A stretch of 17,611 nt of DNA from the NCBI GenBank assembly GCA_036741875.1, contig DAINRM010000010.1, forward strand, positions 1 to 17,611. Direction: 5' to 3'. Source of the DNA: HRBIN35 sp036741875 (lineage in GTDB: Bacteria > Patescibacteriota > Minisyncoccia > UBA6257 > HR35). The position numbers were made by a program, and so were the translations under genes. Positions 6,327 through 13,108 of the stretch are shown in pieces. Under the pieces are notes generated by a model, which was not told the DNA's origin, did not search any database, and saw only the letters and a list, made by a program, of their open reading frames with translations. How positions within the stretch are numbered: the stretch's first letter is position 1; each line of letters opens with the position of its first letter.

Positions 6327-6703
6327 AAGTAAAAACACATAAAAATAAACAAGTGATTGATATTACAGAAATTATAAATGATTTTCTTAAAAAAGAAAAA
6401 GCAGAAAATGGTTTAATTTATCTTTTTGCTTTACATACCACTTGTGCTTTAACAACAGCTGATTTAGATCCAGGAACTGATCTAGATATGTTAGATGCTT
6501 TTGAAAATATTATTCCTGAGTTGAAATATCGTCATCCTCATGATCCTTCACATGTTGGTGATCATATTATGTCTTCAATTATTGGCACATCTCTTTTACT
6601 TCCCTTTGAAAATCAAAAACTTATTTTAGGAACTTGGCAAAGGGTTGTTTTAATAGAATTTGATGGCCCTAGAGAAAGAGAGATTTATGTAAGAGTAATA
6701 TAA
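6317..6703 (+). CDS. YjbQ/UPF0047 family protein
   Basis: The 128-residue protein is a full-length YjbQ family member. The conserved features are present: HTTCALTTADLDPGTDLDM (H40), PELKYRHPHDPSH, VGDHIMSSIIGTSLLLPF with H83, and the GTWQRVVLIEFDGPR signature. Members form trimers with a His-lined pocket. Some show weak thiamine-phosphate synthase activity in E. coli, but the physiological role is unsettled. It stands alone on the plus strand between two minus-strand runs and converges with the 90-residue unknown 23 nt away. There is no Shine-Dalgarno; the start lies in the second copy of a 14-bp tandem repeat, and any promoter would have to lie in or near the start of capA. Confidence 0.9.
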   Translation: MIIKVKTHKNKQVIDITEIINDFLKKEKAENGLIYLFALHTTCALTTADLDPGTDLDMLDAFENIIPELKYRHPHDPSHVGDHIMSSIIGTSLLLPFENQKLILGTWQRVVLIEFDGPREREIYVRVI

Positions 6704-6726
6704 AATTTTAAAAAAATAAAAATTGC

Positions 6727-6999
6727 TTATCTTCTAACTTTTTTTGTTTTTTCATTAAAACGTTTTTCACCAATTATTTTACGAACAATTTCTACAATTT
6801 GTCTTTGAATTTCTGGATCGCTTAAAAGCTGGGCAACATATACTTCTCTTCTAATATGATAATAATCTGGTGCTTCTTGAGGAAATCTTATTTCCACATT
6901 TCTAAACCTTGGATTGTTAGGATCAAAATTATTCGGAATAGTAATTTCTACAGGATAATACTTTCCTGATATTTCTAATGTTGATATTATAACTTTCAT
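6727..6999 (-). CDS. Small protein of unknown function downstream of murD
   Basis: I do not recognise this 90-residue protein. The first 40 residues look like beta strands (MKVIISTLEISGKYYPVEITIP, then RNVEIRFP). The middle is helical (REVYVAQLLSDPEIQRQIVEIVRKII) and the tail is strongly basic (KRFNEKTKKVRR), so nucleic-acid or membrane-surface contact is possible. It has no Cys and no signal peptide, so it is probably cytoplasmic. Its ATG overlaps the TGA of murD (ATGA at 6996-6999), so it is translated together with murD as the last gene of that run. Confidence 0.65.
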   Translation of the reverse strand: MKVIISTLEISGKYYPVEITIPNNFDPNNPRFRNVEIRFPQEAPDYYHIRREVYVAQLLSDPEIQRQIVEIVRKIIGEKRFNEKTKKVRR

Positions 7000-8459
7000 T
7001 TTATTAATCTTCTTACTATTCTATTAAACTTCTTACCTCTATCAAATTCATTTTTAAATTTTTCAAAAGAAGCTGAGGCGGGAGAAAATAATATCGCTGA
7101 TGAATGCGGATTTTTTAGCAGATTGATATTGCTTGCTATCTCTTTTAAATCCTCAAAAATATTTTCTTTTTTTAAATGATAATTAATTTTCTTTAATTCT
7201 TTAATTAACTTTTTTGTGGCGCTTCCATTAAGCAAGATTAAATTTTCTGGTTTAATTTCTTTTTTAATTTTTTTAGCTAAATCTTTAAAATCTAAATTCT
7301 TATCAGTTCCTCCTGTAATCAAAATTAAATTTTTATATTTTTTAAATCTATCAATAGCATTGATTGTTGCTTCAGGAGAAGTAGAGCAAGAATCATTAAC
7401 AATTATCAAATTTTTACTTTTATAAATAATTTCTTGTCTAAATTCTGGAGTTTTTAGATTCAAAACAAAATTTTTAAGCTTTTTAATTTTATTTTGAGGA
7501 TTCTTTATGTTCTTAGATTTTAAATAAAGATAAATAGCTAAAATTGCAAAAAGAAGATTGTAAAGATTATGATTTCCGTAAATTTCTTTAAATTTTTTTA
7601 CAGAAAACAATTCATATTCTTCGTATTCTTTTCTTAAATTTGACAATATATCGTTAATAAAAATCTTTTCATCTTTAATATAAATACCCTGTTTTGGTTT
7701 TTTATTCAAAGAAACAAAATAAACTTGACTTTGAGGTTTAAGACTTAAAAAGAACTTTGTCCATTCATTATCTAAATTTAAAATTAAATAATCATTTTCA
7801 GTTTGATTTTGAAAGATTCTTGCTTTAACAGAGGCATATTCTTCAAAATTTGAATATCTGTTTAAATGATCGTTATAAATATTGGTGATAATAGCAATTT
7901 TAGGTGATTTTAAAGCTTTTTCATAAAATTCAAGTTGAAAAGAAGAAAGCTCTAAAACAGAAACAGTCTTTTCTTTTGTTTTATTTAAAATTTTAAATAA
8001 ACTTTTTTCTGGCTGGTTTCCTCCTAGTAAAATTGGAAATTTTAAAATTTTCTTTAACAACTCATAGGTCCAAGTAGTTGTCGTCGTTTTCCCTCTTGTT
8101 CCAGTAATAGAAATAATATCTCCTTTGGCATATTTAAAAAATAAATAACAATCATTAACAATTTCTTTATTTTTTTCTCTTGCATATTTTACCCATTCAC
8201 TTTTATAACTTACTCCAGGATTAAAATAAACAATATCAACTGAATCAATATCTTTAAACCTATGTTTACCTAAAATATATCTAGCTTTGATATTTTTTAA
8301 TTTCAAAAGAGATGGTTGGAGTTCTTTCTTTGTTTTTTTATCAGTAATCACAATTTTTGCTCCATTTTTATAAAACCATTTAACTGCTTGAACACCACCA
8401 CCTAAAATTCCTAAACCGAAAATTAAAACTTTTTTGCCTTCAAATAATCTACTTTTCAT
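6996..8459 (-). CDS. murD: UDP-N-acetylmuramoyl-L-alanine:D-glutamate ligase
   Basis: The 487-residue Mur ligase adds D-Glu to UDP-MurNAc-L-Ala in the cytoplasm using ATP. Visible features are an N-terminal Rossmann-like domain (FGLGILGGGVQAVKW), the ATP loop TGTRGKTTTTTW (119-130), LELSSFQLE (169-177), NIYNDHLNRY (193-201), SVKARIF with K212 at the position of the carbamylated Lys, GNHN (295-298), and the C-terminal FSPASASFEKFKNEFDRGKKF pattern typical of MurD. The usual NDSKATN loop that helps bind D-Glu reads NDSCSTSP here, so a conserved Lys is replaced by Cys357 or has shifted. Length is slightly above the usual 440-460. Its start overlaps the tyrA stop and its stop overlaps the 90-residue gene (ATGA at both ends). 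No other mur genes lie in the window. Confidence 0.93.
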   Translation of the reverse strand: MKSRLFEGKKVLIFGLGILGGGVQAVKWFYKNGAKIVITDKKTKKELQPSLLKLKNIKARYILGKHRFKDIDSVDIVYFNPGVSYKSEWVKYAREKNKEIVNDCYLFFKYAKGDIISITGTRGKTTTTTWTYELLKKILKFPILLGGNQPEKSLFKILNKTKEKTVSVLELSSFQLEFYEKALKSPKIAIITNIYNDHLNRYSNFEEYASVKARIFQNQTENDYLILNLDNEWTKFFLSLKPQSQVYFVSLNKKPKQGIYIKDEKIFINDILSNLRKEYEEYELFSVKKFKEIYGNHNLYNLLFAILAIYLYLKSKNIKNPQNKIKKLKNFVLNLKTPEFRQEIIYKSKNLIIVNDSCSTSPEATINAIDRFKKYKNLILITGGTDKNLDFKDLAKKIKKEIKPENLILLNGSATKKLIKELKKINYHLKKENIFEDLKEIASNINLLKNPHSSAILFSPASASFEKFKNEFDRGKKFNRIVRRLIK

Positions 8460-9574
8460 TTTTCAAAGAATTTATCTCTTAACTTTTTATATTTTATTGA
8501 AACTTTCAAAAAATTATTTTTATCTATTCTGAAATTCTTTAGAAACTTAATAAATTCTTCTTTTTCTTTTTTTATGTTTTCATAATTATTTAAAAAAATT
8601 TGATTCCACATATAAGGGTTAGAACTTACAAGTCTTGTTACTGTTTTAAAACCTGTGCCAGCATATTTTAGATATTCATTATTTTTTTCGTAAACATAAG
8701 CAAAAAGATAGAGCGTTAAAAGATAATTAAAATGCGAAATTCTGGCTATTATTTTGTCATGATCTTTTGAAGATAAAATAAATGGTTTACTTCCTAAAAT
8801 TTTTGTAAAATTAGAAACAAAACTTATAGAAAATTTACTATTCTTTTTATGTGGAGTTATTATCCAAGGATAGTTTATAAAAAGCCCTATTTTACTATTT
8901 TCAAAACCTGTTTTATGCCACCCTGCCATGGGGTGAGTTCCTAAAAATTCTATCTTATTATTTGATAAAACTTCAAATTCATTAACAATGTTTTCTTTTA
9001 TACTTCCTGTATCAATAACTAAAATACCCTTTTTTATTTCACTTTCAAAATTTTTTATTTTTTTTGCTATAGGAATAATTATTTCTATTGGTGTACTTAA
9101 AACAATAAGATTTGAATTTTTAACTAAAGTTTTAAGATCTAAAATTTTATCTATAATTTTATTTTGATAAGCTTTTTTAGAGTCTCTATCTTCGAAAAAA
9201 CCAAAAATTCTTATTTCTTTATCAATATATTTTAATGTTTTCGCTATTGACCCTCCTATTAAACCTAAACCTATAATTCCAACATCTCTAATTTTTATTT
9301 TTTGTTTTTTCAAAATTCTTGCTTTTTTACTGATATTAAAAATTTTTTCGTAAAAATCAGGAAGATATTCTCGAAGTAAATCATCGTGAATTTTAAAAAG
9401 TAAATTGGTAATTATTTCTTTTTCTCTTTTTTTAGAAGTAAGAGGAAGTTTTAGTTTATCTTTTAAAGAATTAATTTTATGAACCATAGAAAGTCTTTTT
9501 TCTAAAAGTTTTACAATCTTTAAATCAACTTTATTAATTTTTTCTCTAAACTCCTTAAGTTTCTTAATTTTCAT
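8456..9574 (-). CDS. tyrA: Chorismate mutase-prephenate dehydrogenase fusion (TyrA)
   Basis: The 372-residue protein joins an AroQ chorismate mutase (about 5-90) to an NAD(P)-dependent prephenate dehydrogenase (about 97-370), the two steps from chorismate to 4-hydroxyphenylpyruvate for tyrosine. The mutase part shows R10, the KLLEKR helix with R27, and KLPLTSKKREKEI. The dehydrogenase part shows the dinucleotide fold GIIGLGLIGGS (99-109), LSTPIEIIIPI, IDTGSIKE, GTHPMAGWHKTGFENS (212-226) and SHFNYLL with H281. I chose the ATG at 9574 over one at 9607 because AAGGAGAT (9580-9587) sits 7 nt upstream. This start also lies just past the TAA of the preceding gene, whereas the longer form would overlap it by 32 nt. 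No other aromatic pathway genes are present. It is coupled to murD through ATGA. Confidence 0.9.
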   Translation of the reverse strand: MKIKKLKEFREKINKVDLKIVKLLEKRLSMVHKINSLKDKLKLPLTSKKREKEIITNLLFKIHDDLLREYLPDFYEKIFNISKKARILKKQKIKIRDVGIIGLGLIGGSIAKTLKYIDKEIRIFGFFEDRDSKKAYQNKIIDKILDLKTLVKNSNLIVLSTPIEIIIPIAKKIKNFESEIKKGILVIDTGSIKENIVNEFEVLSNNKIEFLGTHPMAGWHKTGFENSKIGLFINYPWIITPHKKNSKFSISFVSNFTKILGSKPFILSSKDHDKIIARISHFNYLLTLYLFAYVYEKNNEYLKYAGTGFKTVTRLVSSNPYMWNQIFLNNYENIKKEKEEFIKFLKNFRIDKNNFLKVSIKYKKLRDKFFEK

Positions 9575-9575
9575 C

Positions 9576-11225
9576 TTAGATCTCCTTATTTTCGGGACTT
9601 TTGACAACTTCTATAAGTAAATTATCTATAATAAATGGCCATAAATCCAAAGGACAAAAACTTAAAAATCTTAAAAGGGTATGAATTGAAATTTTTGAAT
9701 TTTCGGAAAAAGATAAAAGTAGTCTTTCTATGCTATCGAAAACTTTTATAAGTAATTTTAAAAATTTAAATTTTAATCTTAAATTTATTACTGTTATCCC
9801 CAATCTTCCTGGAAATATTTCTGGTGGTTCTATTATTCTAAATTTTTTCATAATTTCATAAATTTCTTTTTTCTTTAATATTTCTAAATATATTTGGGGT
9901 GGCTCTATTATTCCTAATTCTTTCATAATTTCATAAAAAAATTTCATAATCTCTTCTTCAGGAATAACACCTTTCATAATATTCCTTAATTCATTTTTAA
10001 GGGCTTCATATATTTCTATAAAAAAATTACTATATTCATTAAAATAAGGCTCAAGGTAAGAAAAAATAATATTTTTTAATTGTGATATTAATTTTTTTAT
10101 ATACTTTACATATTCTTCTTTATCTCTAAAAATAATCCTTGGTATAGGCCTGTTGGGTGAAATATATAAGCGTGTATAATAGTAAGATAAAAATTTATCT
10201 ATTATTTCTTGCATAATTCGAGTTGAAAATAAAAAATAGTTTAGCAAAAAATTTTCTATAAAAATTGAGATTAATCTTTTTATTTCATTACGTATTTCAT
10301 CATTTTTTATATTTTCAAAATTTATATAATTAACAAAACTCGTTCCAATATTTTCTTCGGAGATGTTAAAAAAAGGATTAGATATTATATCAAATTTATA
10401 AAAATTTTTATAAAGTAAATGGAAAAACTCTTCTAAAAATAAATTTTGCATACGGAAAGATCTATTTTCAAAATTTTCTTGATATATTCTATCTTTCGGG
10501 TATTTTATAGCAATAAAATCAGCCGTTGCCTTTCCTCGTATTTTTTCAGAGCCAAAAACTTTCTCTAAAAATTTTTTTGGAGCATTTTCTGAAATGATAA
10601 ATAAAATTCCTAGAGGGATCGTTTCTACTCTTACATTTTTCTTTATTTCTTCTATAATATCTTGTTCAAATAGAGTTAAATCAATTTCTAAATACTCTTC
10701 CAATAATCTCAAGGTATCACCGTCTTCAAGATCTTTGGCAATTGATTCTTGTTTGTCATAATACTTCTCTATAAATTGATTAATAAAAAAATTTTGTTCC
10801 TCAGTAAACCTAAAAATATTATTAAATTTTTCAACTATTTTTTTAACTTCTTCTTTAGGAAAAAGGGGGTCGATTAAAAATATTTTCATAAGAAAATGTT
10901 CTAACATTGCTATTGCGTCAATTTTTAACATTAATGAAAATAATGCTCTTCTTATTAATTCGTCAGTAATAATAACAGAATCACTTTTACTCTCCCACCA
11001 TACATTAAATTCTTCAATAATAGATTTATCTCCTAAAATTTTTTCTTTTGCTTTTAAAAATTCTTCAATCTCACCTAAGATGTATGGAAGGCTCATTCTT
11101 CTTAAAATTCTTCTCCCTTCTTCAAAATTTTTAGAGTAAATAAGTAAATAATTTAAAATAGTTCTTATAGAAAGAAAATGCCGTGCAGCTGCATTTTCTG
11201 GTCTTAATAATTCAATTTTTTTCAT
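9576..11225 (-). CDS. Large alpha-helical protein of unknown function
   Basis: I do not recognise this 549-residue protein. It looks almost entirely helical, with many Ile, Leu, Phe, Lys and Glu residues, and shows no signal peptide and no long membrane segment, so it is probably cytoplasmic. Residues 431-445 and 456-470 are near-identical (YEIMKELGIIEPPQI and YEIMKKFRIIEPPEI), an internal duplication of 25 codons visible in the DNA as well. A stretch around residues 234-276 (ATADFIAIKY, then LFLEEFFHLLYKNF) resembles the strand-helix layout of a zincin, but the first His of HExxH would be Glu265, so it is at best an inactive relative. It opens the tyrA-murD run; its TAA is 1 nt before the tyrA ATG. 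There is no Shine-Dalgarno, but a TATATT lies 8 nt before its ATG. Confidence 0.7.
   Translation of the reverse strand: MKKIELLRPENAAARHFLSIRTILNYLLIYSKNFEEGRRILRRMSLPYILGEIEEFLKAKEKILGDKSIIEEFNVWWESKSDSVIITDELIRRALFSLMLKIDAIAMLEHFLMKIFLIDPLFPKEEVKKIVEKFNNIFRFTEEQNFFINQFIEKYYDKQESIAKDLEDGDTLRLLEEYLEIDLTLFEQDIIEEIKKNVRVETIPLGILFIISENAPKKFLEKVFGSEKIRGKATADFIAIKYPKDRIYQENFENRSFRMQNLFLEEFFHLLYKNFYKFDIISNPFFNISEENIGTSFVNYINFENIKNDEIRNEIKRLISIFIENFLLNYFLFSTRIMQEIIDKFLSYYYTRLYISPNRPIPRIIFRDKEEYVKYIKKLISQLKNIIFSYLEPYFNEYSNFFIEIYEALKNELRNIMKGVIPEEEIMKFFYEIMKELGIIEPPQIYLEILKKKEIYEIMKKFRIIEPPEIFPGRLGITVINLRLKFKFLKLLIKVFDSIERLLLSFSENSKISIHTLLRFLSFCPLDLWPFIIDNLLIEVVKSPENKEI
9580..9587 (-). promoter_or_regulatory. 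Ribosome binding site deciding the tyrA start
   Basis: AAGGAGAT on the minus strand lies 7 nt (from GGAG) before the ATG at 9574. It is the strongest Shine-Dalgarno seen in the window and lies within the last codons of the upstream gene. Confidence 0.75.
9823..9937. repeat. In-frame 75-bp-period duplication inside the orphan gene
   Basis: Positions 9823-9862 and 9898-9937 share 36-37 of 40 bases, offset by exactly 75 bp (25 codons). This encodes the two EIMK...IIEPP copies near the C-terminus of the 549-residue protein. The nucleotide likeness suggests a fairly recent duplication. Confidence 0.7.
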
Positions 11226-11340
11226 ATCGATTTAATATAAGATGGTAATTAAAATTAAAAAATCATTTTTTTAAATTATCTATCCCAATTCTTTACATTT
11301 TAAATTATAATTTTAAATAAAAGAGAAATAAAAGGAAAAA

Positions 11341-11412
11341 CGGGATGTGGCCTAAAGGTAAGGCGCCAGCTTCGGGTGCTGGAGATTGCGGGTTCGAATC
11401 CCGCCATCCCGA
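11341..11412 (+). tRNA. tRNA-Pro (anticodon CGG)
   Basis: A complete cloverleaf is visible. The acceptor stem is CGGGATG/CATCCCG (11341-11347 with 11405-11411) with discriminator A at 11412. The D arm is GCCT/AGGC with GG in the loop. The anticodon stem is CCAGC/GCTGG around the loop TTCGGGT, giving anticodon CGG followed by G37. The T arm is GCGGG/CCCGC around TTCGAAT. The C1-G72 pair and A73 are typical of bacterial tRNA-Pro and agree with the anticodon, which reads CCG. The 3' CCA is not encoded (the next bases are CAA), so it must be added by CCA-adding enzyme. It is transcribed opposite to both flanking genes, so it needs its own promoter. I see no convincing one in 11226-11340 beyond scattered AT-rich hexamers. 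Confidence 0.95.
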
Positions 11413-11455
11413 CAAATAATAATGAGCTATTTATTAGCGTTTTATAGGTACATTT

Positions 11456-12430
11456 TTATAGTGATATTATTTTTTTAAATTCTTCTATCATGGGTACCTC
11501 TTCGGGATCAATTTCATATTCTTTAGCAAGATAAAAAGAGGTCCAATCAGCTAAAATCAAGGAGGAGAAAATTTTATGAAATTTATTTTTACCCTCAAGA
11601 GTTATAACTTCTGTTTTTAAACCTCTTTCTTCATACAAATTTTTTAAAACCTTCATTCTTTTTTGAATTTTGGGATGATCTTCTTCATCAAATAAAAGTA
11701 AAAAAATAAAATTTTGAGAAAGATGATAAGTTGTTTCTTTAATATCAAAACCTACCATCTCATTATGATTAAGTTCAGGAAAAACATTATAAAAAGCAGG
11801 AATTTTTCCTGTTTCATTAAATTTGATTTTCCAGTTATAAGAAATAGCTTGATTTGCCTCTGAAGAATAAATTATTGGAATTTTATTTTTAATTTTTTTA
11901 GCCAATTCTCTTCCCTGCTTTTCAAAATCTTCGGGTTTTAAAATTTGAGCAAGCTCGCTAATTTCTTCAAGTTCTTTTTCTTTGCCCAAAACTTTTAAAA
12001 GTGCCTTGATATGAAAGCCTAAAGCTAAACGAGGTTGGACTTTTGGTTCTGGCAACTTGACAAAAGGGATATTATACTTTTTACTTAGCTCCAAAAGCTT
12101 ACCATCATAAGTTATAGAAACCATCTTAAGATTTTTCTTTAAAGCTAAATTAAAAGAATAAAGAACTTCCTCAGTATTACCAGAATAAGAATTTAAAATG
12201 ATGAGACTATTTTCTAAAGTTTCTTGAGAAAGAGATGGTAAGCCATAATTTTTATGAATAATGATATTAAAACTTGAATTATAAGAGTTTAAAATATCGG
12301 CAGCAAGATGTGATCCACCCATCCCAACAGCAATAAAATTTTTAATTCCTTCCAAAGATAAATTACCTTCTATTTGAGGTTCATATTCAAACTGCTTATT
12401 AAAATTTTTTATCACTTCATAAATTGACAT
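11456..12430 (-). CDS. Bifunctional phosphoglucose/phosphomannose isomerase
   Basis: The 324-residue protein has the two SIS domains of the small PGI/PMI family, best known from archaea and some bacteria. It interconverts glucose-6-P or mannose-6-P with fructose-6-P. Visible motifs are VGMGGSHLAAD (35-45), ILNSYSGNTEEVL (78-90), and the C-terminal signature KIKFNETGKIPAFYNVFPEL followed by NHNEMVGFD (201-229), which includes the catalytic Glu219 and His222. Length is normal. It links glycolysis to nucleotide-sugar supply, which suits the sugar-transfer genes nearby. The start directly follows a TAA (12431-12433) ending a small open stretch, so its translation may be coupled. It converges with the tRNA gene. 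Confidence 0.9.
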   Translation of the reverse strand: MSIYEVIKNFNKQFEYEPQIEGNLSLEGIKNFIAVGMGGSHLAADILNSYNSSFNIIIHKNYGLPSLSQETLENSLIILNSYSGNTEEVLYSFNLALKKNLKMVSITYDGKLLELSKKYNIPFVKLPEPKVQPRLALGFHIKALLKVLGKEKELEEISELAQILKPEDFEKQGRELAKKIKNKIPIIYSSEANQAISYNWKIKFNETGKIPAFYNVFPELNHNEMVGFDIKETTYHLSQNFIFLLLFDEEDHPKIQKRMKVLKNLYEERGLKTEVITLEGKNKFHKIFSSLILADWTSFYLAKEYEIDPEEVPMIEEFKKIISL

Positions 12431-12508
12431 TTATTTTAGCTTTTTAATTAATATCTCTCTTAAAACAACTAAAATCCTAAAACCATCATCGGGTGAATAT
12501 TTTTTCAT
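12431..12508 (-). CDS. Possible 25-residue ORF abutting the PGI/PMI gene
   Basis: An ATG at 12508-12506 opens 25 codons reading MKKYSPDDGFRILVVLREIL then IKKLK. The TAA at 12433-12431 is immediately next to the PGI/PMI ATG. The frame is open for 7 more codons upstream (KSTLKEF) and is the same frame as the HIT gene and its tail. The composition looks protein-like, with an amphipathic helix and a basic end. It may be a small coupled gene or a remnant of a longer one. There is no Shine-Dalgarno. Confidence 0.3.
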   Translation of the reverse strand: MKKYSPDDGFRILVVLREILIKKLK

Positions 12509-12529
12509 AAATTCTTTTAATGTTGATTT

Positions 12530-12592
12530 TTATTTTATTTTCAATTTTTTTAATAATTCGTCTGGACCAACTTTTATTTTGGGCAATTTTGG
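12530..12592 (-). pseudogene. Severed C-terminal tail of the HIT protein
   Basis: Directly after the TAA that ends the HIT gene, the same frame continues for 20 codons (PKLPKIKVGPDELLKKLKIK) to a second TAA at 12530-12532. Many HIT proteins continue past the catalytic motif with a short tail that begins near a Trp-Pro, and this segment looks like such a tail. It appears to be cut off by a single in-frame stop at 12593-12595. Whether this is a mutation, an assembly error or a genuinely shorter protein cannot be decided here. Confidence 0.4.
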
Positions 12593-12934
12593 TTATGTGT
12601 CTAATCCATCATTTTTAAATCTTGGAAAGAGATGAAAATGGAAATGAAAAACAGATTGTTGCCCATCTTTACCACTTGCATGTAATAGATTTACTCCGGT
12701 GGCCCCTATTTTCTTTTTATATGCTAAAGCCAATTTTTTAGCAGTTATTGCAAGTTTGGAAAATATCTTTTCTGGAATATCATAAAGATCCTTGTAGTGT
12801 TTCTTAGGAACAATTAAGGTATGGCCATAAACTTGGATTGTCTTAGGTAAAAAACAAATAACATCTTTGTCATCATAAACAATTCTTGCCGGCTCTTTTC
12901 CTTTTATTATCTTGCAAAACACACAATTTTTCAT
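12593..12934 (-). CDS. HIT-family nucleotide hydrolase, probably truncated at the C-terminus
   Basis: This 113-residue Hint-type HIT protein hydrolyses nucleoside phosphoramidates or similar adenylated compounds. It shows the N-terminal pattern CVFCKIIKGKEPARIVY with the CxxC of metal-binding members (Cys4, Cys7), GHTLIVPKKHYKDL, NLLHASGKDGQQSVFHFHFHLFPRF, and the catalytic histidine triad HFHFHLF (H97, H99 and H101 within that motif). The catalytic core is complete. The ORF stops at a TAA straight after NDGLDT, yet the frame continues with a tail-like 20-codon segment. No Shine-Dalgarno precedes the ATG. It is divergent from the epimerase gene across about 170 bp. Confidence 0.9.
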   Translation of the reverse strand: MKNCVFCKIIKGKEPARIVYDDKDVICFLPKTIQVYGHTLIVPKKHYKDLYDIPEKIFSKLAITAKKLALAYKKKIGATGVNLLHASGKDGQQSVFHFHFHLFPRFKNDGLDT

Positions 12935-13070
12935 ATTTTAAATTTTAATTCAAAATTTATTAAAAATTTAGTCTCGGCTTAAGACATCGTTATATGTTAA
13001 AATTTAATTATGAAAAATTTGAGAGTTTGGGAATATAAATTAACTAAAAATTGAAAACCAAAGAATGATT

Positions 13071-13098
13071 TTGAATGAGTGTCGTATTTGATTATAAA
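13071..13098 (+). promoter_or_regulatory. Possible promoter of the epimerase-glycosyltransferase run
   Basis: TTGAAT (13071-13076, 4 of 6 to the -35 consensus) and TATAAA (13093-13098, 5 of 6) are 16 bp apart and end 10 nt before the epimerase ATG. This would give a nearly leaderless mRNA, consistent with the lack of a Shine-Dalgarno there. AT-rich sequence makes chance matches likely. Confidence 0.35.
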
Positions 13099-13108
13099 AA
13101 TTTCTAAA

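Noticed and set aside
7216..7425. 69-codon plus-strand open frame.
   Set aside because: It lies wholly inside murD on the opposite strand, and murD has all its family motifs; the frame is a composition shadow.
9575..9607. Longer tyrA start at 9607, adding 11 residues (MSKVPKIRRSK).
   Set aside because: The ATG at 9574 has a strong AAGGAGAT 7 nt upstream and avoids a 32-nt overlap with the preceding gene; the extra residues are not part of the chorismate mutase fold.
11292..11320. TTTACA and TATAAT-like hexamers upstream of the tRNA as its promoter.
   Set aside because: The TTTACA and TATAAT are only 8 bp apart; pairing TTTACA with TAAATA gives 16 bp but a poor -10. No confident promoter can be named.
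11413..11455. GCTA-TTTAT-TAGC hairpin after the tRNA as its terminator.
   Set aside because: The stem is only 4 bp and the following T-run is short, so it is too weak to call.
13010..13108. The 33 codons before the epimerase ATG are open in its frame except for two TGA codons, and would read as protein if TGA meant Trp.
   Set aside because: TGA clearly ends murD, tyrA and the glycosyltransferase gene at ATGA overlaps, so the code is standard. The family's normal start is the ATG at 13109, and a 33-codon stretch with two stops can arise by chance.
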